DNA of 64,000 bases. Origin: Dyella acidisoli (GTDB lineage Bacteria > Pseudomonadota > Gammaproteobacteria > Xanthomonadales > Rhodanobacteraceae). Location: assembly GCF_030160295.1 (NCBI RefSeq), contig NZ_BSOB01000061.1, positions 186,664 through 250,663 of the forward strand. The letters run 5' to 3'. Within the stretch, counting starts at the first letter, position 1, and each line of letters begins with the position of its first letter. The translations under genes and the position numbers were made by a program. This document shows, one piece after another, positions 63,635-64,000 of this stretch. The notes under the pieces were generated by a model. The model did not search any database, was not told where the DNA came from, and saw only the letters and a program-made list of their open reading frames with translations.

Positions 63635-63841
63635 ATGCGTTTCGGTACGGTCAAGTGGTTCAACGATGCCAAGGGTTTCGGCTTCATCGCGCCCGAGGAC
63701 GGTGGGGAGGACGTGTTTGTCCACTTCTCAGCGATTAACTCCAAGGGCTTCCGCAGCCTGCAAGAAGGTCAGCGCGTGAAGTTCGAAGTCACCACGGGTC
63801 CGAAAGGTGCCCAGGCTTCCGGTGTTGAAATCGCAAGTTGA
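63635..63841 (+). CDS. Cold shock protein (CspA family)
   Basis: 68 residues, one cold-shock domain: [18 protein letters not shown] (RNP1 KGFGFI), then DVFVHFSAI (RNP2) and a closing [13 protein letters not shown] single-strand nucleic acid chaperone. AGAGG precedes the ATG. A leader of about 100 bases separates the start from an AT-rich patch TTTATATAAAAA at 63520-63531 that could hold the -10 box, so a thermosensitive leader is possible. Confidence 0.95.
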   Translation: MRFGTVKWFNDAKGFGFIAPEDGGEDVFVHFSAINSKGFRSLQEGQRVKFEVTTGPKGAQASGVEIAS

Positions 63842-63873
63842 GCAAGCCATCGTTGTGACCGCGATTCAAAAAG

Positions 63874-63903
63874 AAAACCCCGCCTCGGCGGGGTTTTCTT
63901 TTT
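63874..63903 (+). terminator. Terminator after the cold shock gene
   Basis: An 11-bp perfect stem AAAACCCCGCC/GGCGGGGTTTT with loop TC is followed by CTTTTT. The last 97 bases of the window show no gene. Confidence 0.93.
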
Positions 63904-64000
63904 AGACGAGGAAAAATTTTAGATCGATGCAAAGGTGCGTAATCGTTATCGCCTTTTGCTTGCGTGGAGAATGCGATAACTGCCTAAGTAAGCCCCTCGC

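Overview
The window is about 64 kb of gene-dense chromosomal core from a gammaproteobacterium, most likely a Xanthomonadales member of the Rhodanobacteraceae/Dyella type. This rests on gene order and protein character (smc-zipA; tig-clpP-clpX-lon-hupB-ppiD; rpoE-rseA-mucD-lepA-lepB-DUF4845-rnc-era-recO; nagZ-hpt-mtnP), moderately high GC, and REP-type intergenic repeats. No 16S gene or other species marker is present. I see no prophage, CRISPR array, transposase, plasmid gene or recognisable defence island.

Layout. 1-2.8 kb: a minus-strand GntR/ABC-2 exporter operon with a promoter-operator ahead of it and a lipoprotein cut by the window edge. 3-8.3 kb: yciI-bolA and smc-zipA. 8.4-12.1 kb: azoR divergent from a LysR regulator, then an aminotransferase/omega-amidase pair. 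12.1-12.9 kb: a five-tRNA operon (Arg, Pro, Arg, His, Lys). 13.2-15.6 kb: a secreted GH31 glycosidase. 16.3-25.7 kb: tRNA-Leu, tig, clpP, clpX, lon, hupB, tRNA-Val, tRNA-Asp, ppiD (protein quality control). 25.7-30.8 kb: a decayed fabI tail, mltD-gloB, then methyltransferase-rnhA-dnaQ and a PP2C phosphatase; this resembles the E. coli mltD-gloB-yafS-rnhA-dnaQ neighbourhood. 30.9-32 kb: tRNA-Ser with a striking palindrome, and a small signal peptidase. 32-36.6 kb: ppsA divergent from its regulator ppsR, a DUF1249 gene, and a tRNA-Ala/Glu/Asp operon. 36.7-44 kb: antiporter, FKBP isomerase, ugd, slyX, a DUF2058 gene and a FadB-type beta-oxidation enzyme. 44.1-47.2 kb: a two-gene c-di-GMP module. 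47.3-56.2 kb: the sigma-E envelope stress operon followed by lepA-lepB-DUF4845-rnc-era-recO. 56.2-63.9 kb: a REC-HPt protein, an AsmA-like protein, rlmD, a CYTH phosphatase, nagZ, hpt, mtnP and a cold shock gene.

Functional threads. RpoE, RseA and MucD form a periplasmic stress loop with a recognisable sigma-E promoter. ClpXP, Lon, trigger factor, PpiD and the FKBP protein cover folding and proteolysis. PpsA and PpsR form a PEP synthase and its kinase/phosphorylase. The aminotransferase/omega-amidase pair and the mtnP/hpt pair are plausibly both linked to methionine and methylthioadenosine salvage. MltD, NagZ, ZipA and the signal peptidases serve the envelope.

No plainly new multi-gene system stands out. 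The best second looks are a lone domain resembling the N-terminal part of Ycf46-type AAA proteins, overlapping a five-domain c-di-GMP enzyme; the fabI remnant; the 32-bp-arm palindrome containing the tRNA-Ser 3' end; several structured intergenic repeats; and palindromic operators in front of the ABC operon and the fadB-like gene.
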